DNA of 64,000 nucleotides from Coenobita brevimanus (Eukaryota > Arthropoda > Malacostraca > Decapoda > Coenobitidae). Numbering within the stretch: position 1 is the first letter of the stretch; every line of letters begins with the position of its first letter. The translations under genes were made by a program, and so were the position numbers. Below, one piece after another: positions 10,110-23,138 of this stretch. A model generated the notes under the pieces. It ran no database searches. It saw only the letters and a program-made list of their open reading frames with translations, and was not told the DNA's origin. The stretch covers positions 48,313,343 to 48,377,342 of the forward strand of contig CM064669.1 of assembly GCA_032717465.1 (NCBI GenBank), in the 5' to 3' direction.

Positions 10110-10312
10110 CCCCTTCAACCTGATGACATAGTTGTTGCTTCATTCTTGCTACCATCAGGTGATTTTTTTTGAGCTTAAGAGAGTTTTTCAGGCTGAAGAC
10201 TTTGGATTTAATTGTCAATAACCCCTTCCATAGGCATGGCCTTTCCAAAGTTGAATGAAGTTGTCTGGCCGTAGCAAAAATAAACTAAGAAATCATTCCT
10301 GAATTGAAGGGG
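10110..10312. mobile_element. F6 MITE (CCCCTTCAA termini)
   Basis: Ends are CCCCTTCAACC on the left, preceded by TTA, and GAATTGAAGGGG on the right, followed by CTAA. The interior holds TTCATTCTTGCTACCATCAG and a short inverted match (CAACCTGA..TCAGGCTGA). Related copies lie at 24085-24170, 51574-51790, 61130-61290 and 62670-62745. It has no coding capacity. Confidence 0.6.
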
Positions 10313-11219
10313 CTAAAGAGAAGAGAGTAATAGAAACAGTATAGAAGAAATGCTTTGAATGTTGGTAAATCTTGCTAGAAAAAAACACATGAAAACATAT
10401 AAATGCTCGTACACTTACTTCTGCCAAAGATGAAAGGAAATCATAAGAGGTTAATTAATTTTAGGGACTTCAGCAGGTCTGTTTGTGAATGTTGGTACAA
10501 ACTACTATTATAGTAAGTTTCCATGTTTATTTTAGTCCTTGACAGCTTATCTCTTCTGCACTCGTTTTAAAGCTACAGAGGATCAGTTAGCATATGTGTT
10601 GCTATTGTCATCTGTAAACATCTGTGTACTCAGTTTAGGCTTACAGTATTTTATTATTGTCATGTGAATTGTTATTTTAGTATGTGTTTAGTGTTATGTG
10701 CATTGGAGGGAATAGAATAAACATGAGAGGTAATACTCATAAGATAAAAATGTGTTTTTAGAACAAATGCAGTGTGAATATATTAAAAGCTTCGCATTGC
10801 TGTGTTCATCAGTTGTCGTTTTTACAATGTTAGCATAGAAATTTGGCAATAATTCTCAGCATTTTACAGTATTGTCCTATATGTATTTATTATTTTAAAT
10901 TTCTTTATCACTATGGTAGTGAGAAATTATTACAGCAGTGTAATTTATTTTTTAATCCTGAATTAAATTGATAATTTTTATTCCTTCACTGATTTCTTGT
11001 AACTTTGACATTGTACAGTCCAGTGGGATACCATTAGTCATGACTAATAAGTTGTAGTAAGAGTCCCGTACATATATCATCCATGTATGATGTGTTTGGC
11101 CCATATTCTTGTATTTGGAAGCATACTAACACCTCTTCTTTATGGGTTTATTTTTATTTTTTATTTATTTATTTTTTTTACATGAGGAAAAAGGAACCAA
11201 AGGCTAGGAGCCAGCAAAT
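10313..11219. other. AT-rich non-coding
   Basis: No gene or repeat recognised beyond T-rich and A-rich runs. Confidence 0.5.
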
Positions 11220-11224
11220 TACAG

Positions 11225-11412
11225 TTCATTCAAAAAACAAAACAAAAAAACAATACAAAAGAGAGCCAAATGCAAGATCCGTTCATTTCAAGATGCCTGG
11301 ACACACTGCATTTGAAAGACTGGAGATCATAGGAAGTAGGAAGTACAGACAGAGGGAGACAGTTCCTTTTTGCACATAATTTGTTAATATTATCTTTTAT
11401 GTTATCTAGCAA
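11225..11412 (-). mobile_element. LINE 3' ORF end fragment (PTSYDLQSFK type)
   Basis: The minus strand reads NCLPLSVLPTSYDLQSFKCS then VSRHLEMNGSC, the usual closing segment of many LINE reverse transcriptase ORFs. The same segment appears at 54360-54800 and weakly at 60345-60440. The rest of the element is absent. Confidence 0.6.
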
Positions 11413-11414
11413 AA

Positions 11415-11570
11415 CTATATCTGTCTATCTACTGCTAGACACCTCAATCCCATAAGGGGTGGCCACAAACAAATTGCATCCATGTCGCCCTGTCCAACGC
11501 CATTTCACTGCCCTGCTCCCAGCTCACACCCCCCTCCCTCATGTACCTCTCCACTCAGTATCAATGTTAA
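11415..11570 (-). mobile_element. LINE family 2, 3' end fragment
   Basis: On the minus strand the frame ends GDMDAICLWPPLMGLRCLAV then DR, followed by a tail of TAGATAGACAG. The same tail and last residues recur at 41080-41850, 46195-46250, 46500-46562, 52117-52200 and 63222-63300. Confidence 0.65.
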
Positions 11571-12652
11571 AAATTTACAAGCAACATCTAAGGGCATACA
11601 TATGATGTAATATGCAAAGTACATCACCAAGAAAGAGGTGATTGAGAACCTCCTAAATTGGCGAGAATACAGACCATAGAAACATGCTGCTCATTCTGGT
11701 CCATGTGGTCCTTATCCTTAACTCTTCCTACACAATATTTCCCCTGCCTTACCTGTTTGTAACGGATATAACACAGAAATACACCATAAACGGTAATGAC
11801 AGTAATCAGTAGACATTTTAAAGTCTGCTGCTACATGGTTACTCCTCAAGCAGTAAAGATGTGATATTTGGGGCTCTCCAAAGGCTTGAAAAATATTAAG
11901 ATGCTTGTGCTTCCAGAAGAGCTTTAACTATCTATTAGATGCAGAAAAAGGCGTAGTACTGTACAGTATACCTGACGCCCATCCTCCCAGTCATCTCCGC
12001 AATGAAATGCTGTAATTTTATGAACAATAGGTCTGTCCACCAGCAGAGTATGATGAACTTGCCATGCAAGATATATTTTACCAAGTTTCCACATCTTCCA
12101 AGCTTAGTTAAATACTGTCTTCTCATCTGCATTTCTCTCCCGACTTTTCGCATGCACAGGTGACAGAATTCTCGTTCTTTCCTGCCATTGTGATCTTATT
12201 CTGAGTAATTTGGTAATAGTTTGCAACATAACAAACACAGCCACCATCATCCAATCCAATTTAAGGATACAAGGAGGAACTTCCAAAATGTATTATGTGC
12301 TCATTAGCTTGTGTCTGGTTGCTGCTCGCATTGGTATACCATACTTTCATTGTCTTTGTAATTTTTTTATTTGTCGGATGTACCTAGCTTCCGGTATTTA
12401 TATGCACATTAGTGGTTTTCCTCCCCATGTTAGAGTATGGGCATCTAAACAGGGATACATTTCTACATATTTTTACTCTGTGCATAATGGTGACCTACTG
12501 TACTATGCTTTGTAAAGTGATAATTCCATTTGTCATTCTTATAATAGTTATTCATTGATGACTCATGTTAAAAGTTAGAAAATATGGCCCTTTTATCACC
12601 ATTGTGCCAAAGTTTGAGCACATAAAAACCCAACCATACAGAATCATTGTTA
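11571..12652. other. Non-coding with F8 repeat
   Basis: The F8 repeat lies at about 11580-11700 (ATGTAATATGCAAAGTACAT..AAGAAAGAGGTG). No gene is supported. Confidence 0.45.
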
Positions 12653-13033
12653 CAGTAAACTCTCTGTAATCCAGCATAATTCAGCTAAGCCCTACACCAG
12701 TTAAAGCAAAACACCGGATATTCATGGTATCCCCCATTGGCTCAGTATTCAGTGTTGAGCTGGATACTGGATCACTCCCCATCTTGGACCTCTATCCTAA
12801 AGACTTTCCCATGAGTAAAACATGAAAATTAAGCATAAAATACAATAAAACAATGATAGCAGTACAATAGTACAGCGCCGGTTGGCTACTGTTTATGTGC
12901 CAGTTGCTATACTTCAATGCCAGATATTGCATAGAACTGCCAGTTATGTCCCATTCCGGCACTGGATATTGGCTTATTAGAGCCGAGCCAGCAGTGCCAG
13001 ATATTGTGACAACGGATAATTGAGAATTTACTG
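12653..13033. mobile_element. pogo/Tigger-like MITE, 381 bp, TA target duplication
   Basis: The left end CAGTAAACTCTCTGTAATCC is the inverted partner of the right end GGATAATTGAGAATTTACTG, with TA on both outer sides (12651-12652 and 13034-13035). This end sequence and TA target are characteristic of pogo-class (Tigger) elements of the Tc1/mariner superfamily. Internal short GGATAT/CCGGATA repeats are present. There is no transposase ORF, so it is non-autonomous. Confidence 0.8.
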
Positions 13034-13035
13034 TA

Positions 13036-15145
13036 TCATTATTATTATTTTTATTATTTTGTTATAACTTTTTATTTAAACTATAATTTTGCCATAAGGT
13101 TTCAAGTGCCATCATCTTTGGGTCTGTAAAGTGCTGTGCTGATGAGGGATTCACTTTACCTGTTGAGCGAAGAACAAATAATATTTAATACTTATTTTAC
13201 TTTTGTTGAAAACCAGTTTGTTAGATGTGTACTGACAGAGTCAGTAGGGAGATGATAATAGTGAGAGGACAAACCAAATATATCAATTGTGATAAAGAAG
13301 TACATTAGGACATTTATCCACTGTACTCTGAAGCAAATCATTTTTGCCTGATTTTTTTTTCTTTTTTAAGTGCCGAATGTTGCATGAAATAGTTCTCTAC
13401 TACATTATTTTCTAATCCAGCACATTGTTGGAATGGAAATTTTCTACATGTATCAGTTACAGCAAGATACAGATGAATATATTGTACATAATGTTGCTAA
13501 GTTGTATCATAATCAGCAGTGCCATACCCCTTCTGTCCCACTACACAAGATAAGCTGTAGTGTGGCAAACTGGACAACCCTGGGGTCAGATTCACAAACG
13601 TAACGGTACTTATGATCAGTTCCCTGTTGAAACTGTGATCTGTTTCTATGTAGGAAGGACAGGGAAAGATGGGTGCAAAGCCTCTTGTTCCTACTAGAAA
13701 AACAAATACTGCACTGTACAGTATTGGTTATAAGAAAAAAATAATTATAGTCATATACAGGGTGGTCCATATATAATGTTCATGTTCCACTTTGCCAGTC
13801 AATTTCTTGTGTGTTATGGGGACAGCTCAGTCAGTGTTATTAGTGTCTAGCTTGCATAATTTTTTTCATTTCCCACTCCTTTTGACACACCAGCAGACTA
13901 TGCTGTCCCTGCAGCATATAAGATACCATCTTTTTAGAGAAGTGCTATTTATGAACCATCTTGTATTTCTTTTAGCAGGAAGGACAAGGAAAGGACAGAA
14001 CAGAATTTCCCAAGCCTGTAGTTCTTCCAGCAAAAGCAAATATTTAAGTTATGACAGGAAGCTGATTGTAAATATGTTCAAGAGTCCCACCCCTGCCAGA
14101 GAGGTTCCAGATCCACTCAGCATGCTGAGATTATTACTTTTATTGTGTGAGAGGTTCACTTAAAAGAAGTATCAAGGTTAAGTATATCTTGTAATTTTAT
14201 GTAAAGTGTATGTAATGCCTGATGAGCCTTTTGCATAACCAGTTACTGAATGAATAGTTAATTGAATAACTGAGCTTGTAGTGTGCTTTATAACAGTAGA
14301 TGTAGGATGAAATGTTGGGGAAAATTACATTGGTTCCCAGAATGAGCTAGTCAAGAGTACATGCAGTGAGATCCACTGTGTGTGCTGTGGTAACTCAGGT
14401 GGGTCTGGGACCAAACTGGCAGGGATATTGAGTTAGAGGCCTGTGTTCTTGCTAGCTTAGGAGGCATACAAGCACCTCTTCTTTACCAGTGTAACTTTGC
14501 ACTTGGCATATTTAAATTATCATCCTTGATATTTCTACAATGTGTCAGTTTTAAAAAGATATAAAAAACACACAAAAAGTTATTAAATTTGATATTCACA
14601 TCTTTGATAATTCTGCAATTTGTCATTCATTCATTTTTATTTTCAGCATCATGTCTGTTTTCCATGTAACATGCCAGACAGGTTTAGTAGTAGCATTCCT
14701 CTACCTTGTTCTGTTTTGTGCCACTGTCAGTATGAACAAGATATAAAAGACATACAAGAGAATTTTTAAAAGTGAAATGGGCAAAGTAAATAACTAAGGA
14801 AGAAGTGTTAGAAGCACCCTAAGCCCACAAAAATATGGGCCTGTGATGCTCCAGGGTCTGCTGTACATGACCCTCTGAACTGTGATATCTGTCATGTTCA
14901 CAATGTTATGTGTTGTGTGTGCGCTGCCTATGATATTGTTACAGCCATAGGCCTCCACATTTTGAGCTCAAACTGTAATCATTGTTTGTTTGTACTCAGT
15001 GAAATTCTTAATGGCAGATGGACAGTGAGGTTCACAATGAATTTAAGTCATATTGCTTTTAAGCCTCATTATGTGAAGAAAGGATGTAAATATGGGCAGA
15101 AATTTCAGTCAGGGTTGTTCTGTACCAGTAAATTGTGTATATAGC

Positions 15146-15148
<3 letters not shown>
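13036..15148. other. Non-coding, F8 repeat
   Basis: An open frame at 13792-14163 matches nothing recognised. F8 lies at 14755-14860 (ATACAAGAGAATTTTTAAAA..AAGGAAGAAGTG). CAGGGTGGTCCATATATAA at 13757 recurs at 40687 as CAGGGTGGTTCATATATAA, and may be a mariner-like end. Confidence 0.4.

Positions 15149-15188
<40 letters not shown>
15149..15188. repeat. Poly(A) tract, 40 bp
   Basis: An uninterrupted A run. No target-site duplication or processed transcript could be identified next to it. Confidence 0.97.
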
Positions 15189-15190
<2 letters not shown>

Positions 15191-15255
15191 TAGGAGGCAA
15201 TGATTATCAGCTGCAAAGTAGTTAACCTTGGCTGTTTAGTGAGGGCTACAGAACC

Positions 15256-15618
15256 CAGGTGCATCCTTGCAATCATGCAGTAAGTCAGCAATGAAAAAAA
15301 TTCACTCTCTGCCCAAATAACATTAGTTATAGGATCTGGTGCTTGCTGTGAGAGATTCTGTTGTAAGATGATGTAAAAATGCAGGTACATCCTTACACAA
15401 TGCAGGGAAGTCAACAGTGAAGAACATGGTCTCTCTGCCCAAATAACATTAGGTGTGGGATCTGGTGCTTGCTGTGAGAAGCCGTGCGGTAAGAACCCAG
15501 GTACTGCACATCTTACCCAGTGCAGGGAAGTCAGCAATGAAGAACATGGTCTTTCTGCCCAAATAACATTAATTAGGGGATCTGGTGCTTGCTGTGAGAG
15601 GCTCTGTTGTAATGCTGT
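15256..15618. repeat. Three-unit tandem repeat, about 120 bp
   Basis: Units start with CAGGT at 15256, 15382 and 15498 (periods 126 and 116). Each contains CTGCCCAAATAACATTA, GGATCTGGTGCTTGCTGTGA and a G(A/C)AGTCA(A/G)C segment. No function is apparent. It begins shortly after the poly(A) tract. Confidence 0.88.
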
Positions 15619-15619
15619 G

Positions 15620-16990
15620 TTAGTTGTGTTGCTGTTGAGAGCATGACAACTGTGTGACCTCTGACCTTAAGCTGCCAGACTAAGTTTGCAAGATTTGATA
15701 AGCATAAACACATCTGCCATTTAGGGTATAGATTCATTTAACTCACTGAAACTTGGGTTGCATTCTTGAGCAGATATCAGCATTTAATATGGTGCAGTAT
15801 AGAAGTACATAGAGCAAATGTAACTGATACTCATAAACTATATATACAGCACAAGACTCAGCAAGTCATTTGGATCTGGTACCAAACTGGTGGTTGTGTT
15901 CAGTGTCTTACAGGATGTTTAGTGAATCCCAGACGACACCACTACTTGTGTGTAGTAGTCTCAGACTAGTATTCACATCAGTTAAGGAGGCTTCATAGTA
16001 CCTCTTCCTTAACAGTTTTATTTTTGTATATGGCTGGTTAATATTTTGTATGTGCTGCATCGTATGGCTGTATTAGTTGCTGGAGAGGAACACCTTCATG
16101 TTGTGGCACCTATGTGATTAGGTGCCTCTGATGCTTGGTCATAAAATTGCCTCAGTTCCCTCCCTGTTCCCCCAGAGAAAGATGGTGCTGAAAACCAATA
16201 GATTCAAATTCAGATATGCCTAGGGTTTCAATTACCATTACTATTATGGCAGTATAAGAATCATATAACTAACACAGAAAAGGATAAATTGGTGTAAAAA
16301 GCAAAATCATTCATTTAGGAAGTGGTGTTAGGGAGCTTCTGTAACTGATGAGAATAAAGGGCCAGAGTGCCTAATGGTTACTCCAGGAATAGCATAATAT
16401 AGAAGTGGTGTAGTGTGATATAGTGATGGTTTAGAGGTAACACATTGTCAGGAACTAATGTATCAGGGTCCCTACTTGTCATATTGCTCTCAGTGGGCAG
16501 TGCAACACCACACATATGGAATTTGTGTCAAAAACTCCTAGTCCAGTGTTTGAAATGTGTAAACCACTCTAAGGGTCCAGATACTTTTTTCCAGCCATAT
16601 AGCATCTGATGTTGGGTGCTCAAGTATATATTGTAATGCCTGTGTATTATAGGCTCTTAGTTATCACACCATAGATATAATACAAGAAATAATTTTGTAC
16701 TTATAGTACAAGCTATTACACTTATTTAAAGTGTGCCAGTACAGTATGGGCAAGAATGCCATACCTTGTTCTAAGAAGACATGCTGTATTTTAAACTATT
16801 TATATTAAAAGTCAGCTGCCAGACTTGAAGCTCACTATGTGGTAGCCAAACAGTTGTACATATTTGCTGCATGATCATTAAATCTGTACCTACATGTGTT
16901 TTGTATTATTCCCAAGTTTAATCTAGCCCATAATATTTCTTCCATTATTTATGAGCTTTTGCAACACATAACTTATTAGTAATGAGTAAT
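15620..16990. other. Non-coding, F8 repeat
   Basis: F8 is present at 16255-16390 (AAGTGGTGTTAGGGAGCTTC). No gene is supported. Confidence 0.45.
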
Positions 16991-17600
16991 TTATATCAAT
17001 CTACCTTTCCTTTCTTCTTCTTCCATCCTTTCTACATTCATCTCCAGTCATCTCATCAGTTTTTGTTTCTTTGATCTTCATATTTTGCTGTATTTCCATC
17101 CTTCCTTATTTCCCTCATTTCTGCCCTTTATTATTTCAATTAGTACTTTTTCTTCCCTTCAGCATTTTCTCTGATATTTAGTACACGTTTTTCCATCTTT
17201 ACCTCCTTCTTCTTCCCCACAGCATTAATCCCTTCCATCCATGACTGTCTCCTTTCTATTTTCCTTCCCTTTTTGCTGTTCTATCCCTTTCTTCGCTCCC
17301 TGTCATAACTTGCTCCTTTACCTCCCTCTCTCCTTACTTTCTCCCTTCTTTATTGCTTCCCTTGTTGCTTTATTTCCATATCCATCTCTTGCAAACCCTG
17401 GTTTCCTTAAATTTCTTCTCTTTTATTCCAAAGTTCCCACTTACCCTCTCATCTGAGCCTGCATCCTCTTTAAATGCACTTTTATTTCTCACAAACTTTC
17501 CATCAGTGTTCCTTTTATGTTTTATCCTGCTTTCTCCAGTTGAGCCTTTGTGTCTCACAACACAACTTCCAAGTCTTCTAACGAGTTGCAAAACGTACCA
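16991..17600. other. Pyrimidine-rich stretch
   Basis: About 600 bases strongly biased to T and C (repeated TTCCTT, CTCCCTT, TTTCCTTCC). Open frames here are composition artefacts. Confidence 0.6.
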
Positions 17601-19900
17601 TCATATTTCTTGTTGGAATCATTGAAATGGTTAAGCATTGTTTATGATCCAATGAAGAATCAGCAATACAAAATCAGTGTGAGGTATTTTATAGCATCAC
17701 ATATGTATGATCTCGTAATGATCTGCAAGGCCAGATCAGTGTACTATCATTAAACTGTGACTGCAGGGGCCATTTGGGGGAAGTGAAAATTATTTGTCGA
17801 TATCTCAATTAGTGGGGTTCAGGAAACAAACCCCCACGAATATGGAGAGCTGACTACCCGATACAAACCCTACCAAATGATCTACAATTTTTTTTCTTAC
17901 AAAGTTTCTACCCTCCTGTTTCCTGTTCAGATACTCTGACCTGTGTATCATTAAACTCTAGCCTGCTCAACTAGTTTATACTCTACTGACTGGCTTCTAC
18001 CCTGCATATCTTCTAAGCTTCTGATCCTCTGCCTATCCAGTTTCACTCCTACACATACTGGTACCTTTACAAAGTTCTAATTCCCATATATTCAGACATT
18101 ATCCTCTAGTTTTCAGCTTCATCCCAAGTAACCAAGCTCTCGTTTCCATACGTCCAAAGTATCATCCATATACTTCAAAGCAAATCCTGACATCATCCTT
18201 TCACGTACTCAATCATTTGGTAAATATTTACAAGTTGCTAAGACACCCTTCAGGTTGTGCAGGCGGCGCAGCATATTTTGCTGGTAATTTTTGATGAGAT
18301 TTGAGTGATTTTGACCTTCATTTGTCGGAAATGCTTCATTTTGCCTTTCTCCAATAATGAACTTTGGATGAGGTGAAATGAAGCATTTTTGACAGAAAAC
18401 GTGCAGTTAAAGTAAATTGGGTAGAGTCAGCACTCTCCTTCCCTTCTTTCTGAAACAAAAAATCAAAGTTGTAACAGAAGATACAAGAAATAATCGAAGA
18501 ATACCATATATGCTCATAAAGAAAAGATGGTCGCTGATCTGGGTAGTAGCCTCAATACTCAGTGATATCTCCACCCCAGAAAGTAGTTCCCGTATCTCAT
18601 ATTTCATATCCTTTATGTTTATGATGTATGTAATCATGTTGTTTATAATGTTTACCAAGTGTTTCCAAAGGCATTTTAGATTTATAATATCCTACCAGAC
18701 CCAAGTCAGTGGTGACAAACAGTATTTTGGTTAATACATATTGTCAGATTGTCTCATCTGTATTACTACGCAGCCAAGAGAAGCGAGAAGCTGGCGTCCA
18801 TCCACGTTCTCCTCGAATGATCATTTTTTTTACATGAACAAATCCACTTTTAGCACTCCTAGTACCCGGAAAGAGGTATGTAACAGTCACCTTTGTATGT
18901 ACAAGCATTTACATTAACTATCAAGTGATATTTTTTGTGTTAAGTGGCTTTATGCAGACCTTGGTGCTAAGCTCTAAGGGTATCCCCGTAAGTTATTTAC
19001 TCACGTGGTTGGGGACCCTGTGAAGTAACAGTTGACTCGGCAACAGTTCAGCAGGTAAACAGGGTAGCCCATATCTGCTGGCACGTCAGCCCTATTACCG
19101 TAGGAAGGGCTGAGTTGTGTCCCTTGTGGCTGAAGGTTGTACAGCTAGTCGGAATTATTTTTGTAGGGAGTGTCAGTAAACATAACAGAGTGACTTCCAG
19201 TAATAAGTGGAGAGAGCTTTTGATTGAATCGATAGAGCAAGTACTTCCCAGCTATCCTGGTCATTCACATGTGTATACGGGTATTTTCATTTGCTAATAC
19301 TGGTCATTGAAATAAGTGAAAGGTAGCTAACGTTTGGTATATTAATTGTCCTTGCTCTCAAAATATCTCAGTACATAGATATTTAGGTTATTGCTGTGAT
19401 TCTTTGTGGAAAATGCCACATTTGCTTTGTATAATTTATACTTGGTGAGACTGGTTCCATGTTTTTGTTTATTCATCTTTCTGCAGTTTGGTGATACTAC
19501 TTATGCACAACAATAAAGTACCCGTTTTGATACTCTGTGTCTAGCCAAATCACAGAGGGATGCTGCAATACTCAAATGCAGAAGTTCATTCACCTGTCCT
19601 GCCACTCTCACCGCCGGAGATGGTAGAATATTATTTAACGGACAGAGGTGTTTTGTTATTAATCTGTGGGTTATGTATTATGCACTAAAATTTGCTACGT
19701 CTTAGGTATCAATGAATCAAGCAATGAAAGAAACGCGGAAGGCTGACAGACTGTTATAATGTACAGTAATTGTATTATTCTCTCACTTGGCAAATTTTCA
19801 ACTGACTTCAAATATACAAATGTTAGGACATCTTTCATCCATTTCCGTAATGCTTCCCTTGTGTTAAATCATTATAATACTGGTTTGATGCCGAGACTTC

Positions 19901-19902
<2 letters not shown>
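17601..19902. other. Non-coding
   Basis: No conserved exon was recognised on either strand. A poly(T) run (19903-19934) closes the region next to the piggyBac insertion. Confidence 0.45.

Positions 19903-19934
<32 letters not shown>
19903..19934. repeat. Poly(T) tract, 32 bp
   Basis: An uninterrupted T run, 18 bases from the piggyBac left end. Confidence 0.97.
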
Positions 19935-19937
<3 letters not shown>

Positions 19938-20453
19938 CCATATTACCTTTAACCCTTTAACCGCGGGCATTGTTTTGCCCCGACTGGCCTCTCCCGCGGG
20001 GGTTCCAGCCAAATGTAAACAAACCTTTAAACCTTAATAACTCTGCACAGAATAAAGCTAGAGCAAAAAATAAGGTACCATTAGAAAGTACTAACCTTCA
20101 GCTTTGCAGTGATGTAGGTTTCATGACTTTGTGGACTTTCACAGGACGGGCAGTGCCGTTAGAAGTGAGGGGTGTAAAATCACTATTTTACGCCCCACAC
20201 ACCAGCACCAAATGCCAACCACTCTCTGATAATAGTACTATAAACATACATGAACACTGCACATACGATAAACACCCACTCTATTCACTGAAGTAGGTAA
20301 AAGGCACTGTAATTGCCCGCACTTCACTGCGGCATCACACGCTCACTGATGTTTGGTTAGCGGCGATGTTTTCATTATTTCTAACTTCTATTACTATTTT
20401 ATATATAATCTGGGCAATATACATTATATTTACACTGCACTTATTACTATATT

Positions 20454-20760
20454 GCGTCACTGTCGCATCACAGAATTACAGCAGTGCCGCAGATTTTCTT
20501 ATTACCATATCACTTATATACTGGCCATATTTACATAATTTTCTAGGTAAAATATCTCTTATTACTATATTATACAATTATTGGTAAAGCACGTCACTGT
20601 CGCATCACAGAATCACAGCAGTGCCGCAGATTTTCTTATTACAATATCACTTATTATACTGGTCAATATTTACATTGTTTTCTAGGCAAAATATCCCTTA
20701 TTACATTATCCCTTATACAATTATTGGTAAAGCACGTCACTGTCGCATCACTGTATATCA
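20454..20760. repeat. Tandem repeat in PB1 left end, period about 137-144
   Basis: CGTCACTGTCGCATCAC recurs at about 20455, 20592 and 20736. Between them GCAGTGCCGCAGATTTTCTT and TTTTCTAGG(T/C)AAAATATC repeat. It sits downstream of the transposase stop, where piggyBac elements keep cis-acting internal sequence. Confidence 0.85.
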
Positions 20761-20769
20761 CTGTCACTG

Positions 20770-23138
20770 TCAGTATATACTTAGAGAGTGGTACTCGGCA
20801 AAGCACGGAGTCACATAGAGAGCGACTTGGCATTCCTGGCACTGGTGTGTGCTCATTTTTCTCATGCGAGGCCTCCGTGTGGTGTTATCACACTCTGCAG
20901 CGGCCCTGTGACAACCTGCCGCCTGCGGTGAGAGGCAATTTCACAAGCTGGTGCCGGCTCATGTAATTGCGGCACTCAAGACGGTCAGGTTGTGTGTCAG
21001 AGTGTCGCCTCGGGACCAATGCCGTCACCTGACCAAATCGTGCAAGCAGCTGCTGCACGACAGTCTTGGAGAACTGTCTCAGGGATGGTTGCCTTATGCC
21101 CCCGACTTGTGTCTTGTAGAGGAGGAAGGCGTTGAGCATGCACATATCGAGCATGTGGAGGCAAGCCTTCCTGTACCATCGGGTGTTTCTCCTGAGACAG
21201 TCTATTTCGCCAGTCATCATATCAGACTTATCAGCAAGTCTCATGTTCACATTGTAATCAAGGACGGCATCAGGCTTCATGATTGGCTCTCCTGTCCTGT
21301 AGCTGACCTTCCCAGTTCTCTGCAATTCCCCCTTGTGGATGGTGCTGAGCATATTCACGACATTCTTGTCGTGCCACCTGATCGCCAGAAGCTTGTCAGA
21401 CTTCTTCAGGTGCACATCTCCTTTGGATGATGATGATGCTTCAGGGAAACTTGGCCACTCTTTCATGTGGCTCCGTACAGTGCCAACAGTGCCGATGCCG
21501 TGTTCAGCCAGGTATTTGGCGAGTTTCGGTGCTGTGTAGTAATTGTCTGTGTACAGCACATGATTCCCACCAAAATACCTCTCCATTAGCACTTATACTA
21601 CGGAGCCAGAGAAGCCAAGGGGGTCTTTCCTGTCCACGTCCATTGTACTTGCAGAGTAGATCACGAAATCAAGGATATACCCCGTCTCACAGTCACACAG
21701 CACAAAGAACTTTATCTCAAAGTGGTGGCGTTTGCTGGGGATGTACTGCATGACTTTGAGACGTCCTCTGAACAATACCAGGGATTCATCTGTGACGACT
21801 TTTTGCATAGGACGGAAAAATCGCATAAATCAATCCCTAATCTTGTTGAGGAAATCCCTCACTTTCCACAAAGGGTCAGTTTGGGACGGGTTTCCTTTGT
21901 CAGCGAAGTGCAGGTATCCTAGCAGCTGTCGGAACCGATCTCGTGACATGTATTTGCCGAATGTTGGGATTGAAGTAATGTCATCAACCAGCCAGTACTC
22001 CTCCAACTCATGTCTCTTGATATGGGGCATCAAGAACATGAGAGCAAAGAACACATACAGCTCTCTGATCCCGACAGGCAACCACGACACTTGCTTTGGT
22101 GAGCCAATAGGTCCCAGCCCTTCTGTTGCACACTGAGCTGCATACCTATTGGTCTCATCGCTGACAAACTGCACGATTTCGTCATCCATGAAGGCCAGGA
22201 AGTAGTCTACAAAGTCATCTCCTTTGTTGCATGGGAAGGCAGGCTGTATTCCCGCGTTTGTCATGTCAAACGGCGGATTGTGTGGCTGAAAATCAGCACC
22301 GTCAGACCAAACAAATGCATCCACTTTCCCAGTGTGTGGTTCAGTGGCAGTGGCAGGTCGCATTGCACTCTTTTCCCCGTGAGAAGGAGTTGAGGTGGAG
22401 GCAATGGGTGAGGCAGGAGGTGAGCGGGAGGGGGGTGAGTGGGGGGTGGCGAGGGTGAGGGAGCTGGGCGGGGGGGGTTACTGACCTGGTGTGTGGTGAA
22501 ATCTGACCCTTTCTTCCCCGCTTATCACCCCGCTTTGCCCTCCTACTGCCACGCATCCCCTTTGTTCTAGGCCGTCCTGCCCTGCTTACCCTGCCTGCAC
22601 GGCCTGCCTTCCCTCGCTGTGCAGGCTCTGGGAATTCATATTCCTCAGATGATGTAGACTGAGGAGAGGGCACGGCAGAAGATGAAGATGATGTGAGGGC
22701 AATAGGGCTAGGGGAACGGGAAAGTGGTGGGAAATGCTTGCTAGGGCCGGGTGTAGGAGACGTAAGTTTACACTTCACTCCCTTCCCACGTGCTACACCC
22801 ATTTTCCCCATGGGCGCCTTCCCTTTCCCAGAGTAAGTTGGGGGTGGTGGGGGGGAGACAACATGTTCACTTTCATCACTGCCACTGTCAGTCCTAAACG
22901 GTTCACCACCAATCACTGCATAGTCATCACTACTACTTGCTGTAAGTGTATCACTCTCACTGCCACAATCCAGAGTTGTACTTACAGTTTTATCCAGCTC
23001 TGTCCTAATTTCTGGGGTGCTCAACCCCTTCTGCCTCGCCGTCGGCAGTTCCTTCCTTGGTGTAGAGGTCGAAGGCACACTAGCACTAGGAATTTCCGAG
23101 GAGGAAGCGAGCGATGATGACTCGGGACGGAGCGCCAT
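20770..23138 (-). pseudogene. piggyBac transposase PB1, broken
   Basis: Cut-and-paste transposase (DDE_Tnp_1_7 family). Starting at ATG 23136-23138, the N-terminal third is Ser/Pro/acid-rich (MALRPESSSLASSSEIPSAS and on), then basic (KRGRKGQ). The catalytic part starts in another frame near 22363; a plausible intron of about 110 bases (CAG|GTCAGT to GGGGAAAAG|A) would join them. Catalytic Asp are visible in VVTDESLVLFRGR (about 21795), LYTDNYYTAPK (about 21550) and DKSDMM (about 21230). In-frame stops interrupt it at about 21828-21830 and 21593-21595. A one-base frame change near 20890 splits the C-terminal Cys-rich targeting domain (RCRV, then QCQECQVALY). Without that domain and with two stops it cannot make an active enzyme. 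Confidence 0.88.

Noticed and set aside
13574..13780. CCCTG/CAGGG pair suggesting a mariner-type element
   Set aside because: The two ends face the wrong way round for a single element, and no second copy of the pair was found.
13792..14163. Plus-strand frame of 123 codons
   Set aside because: No recognised domain or conserved motif, AT-rich non-coding surroundings.
20951..22136. Plus-strand frames of 134-159 codons
   Set aside because: They are antisense to the PB1 transposase, which carries the conserved motifs.
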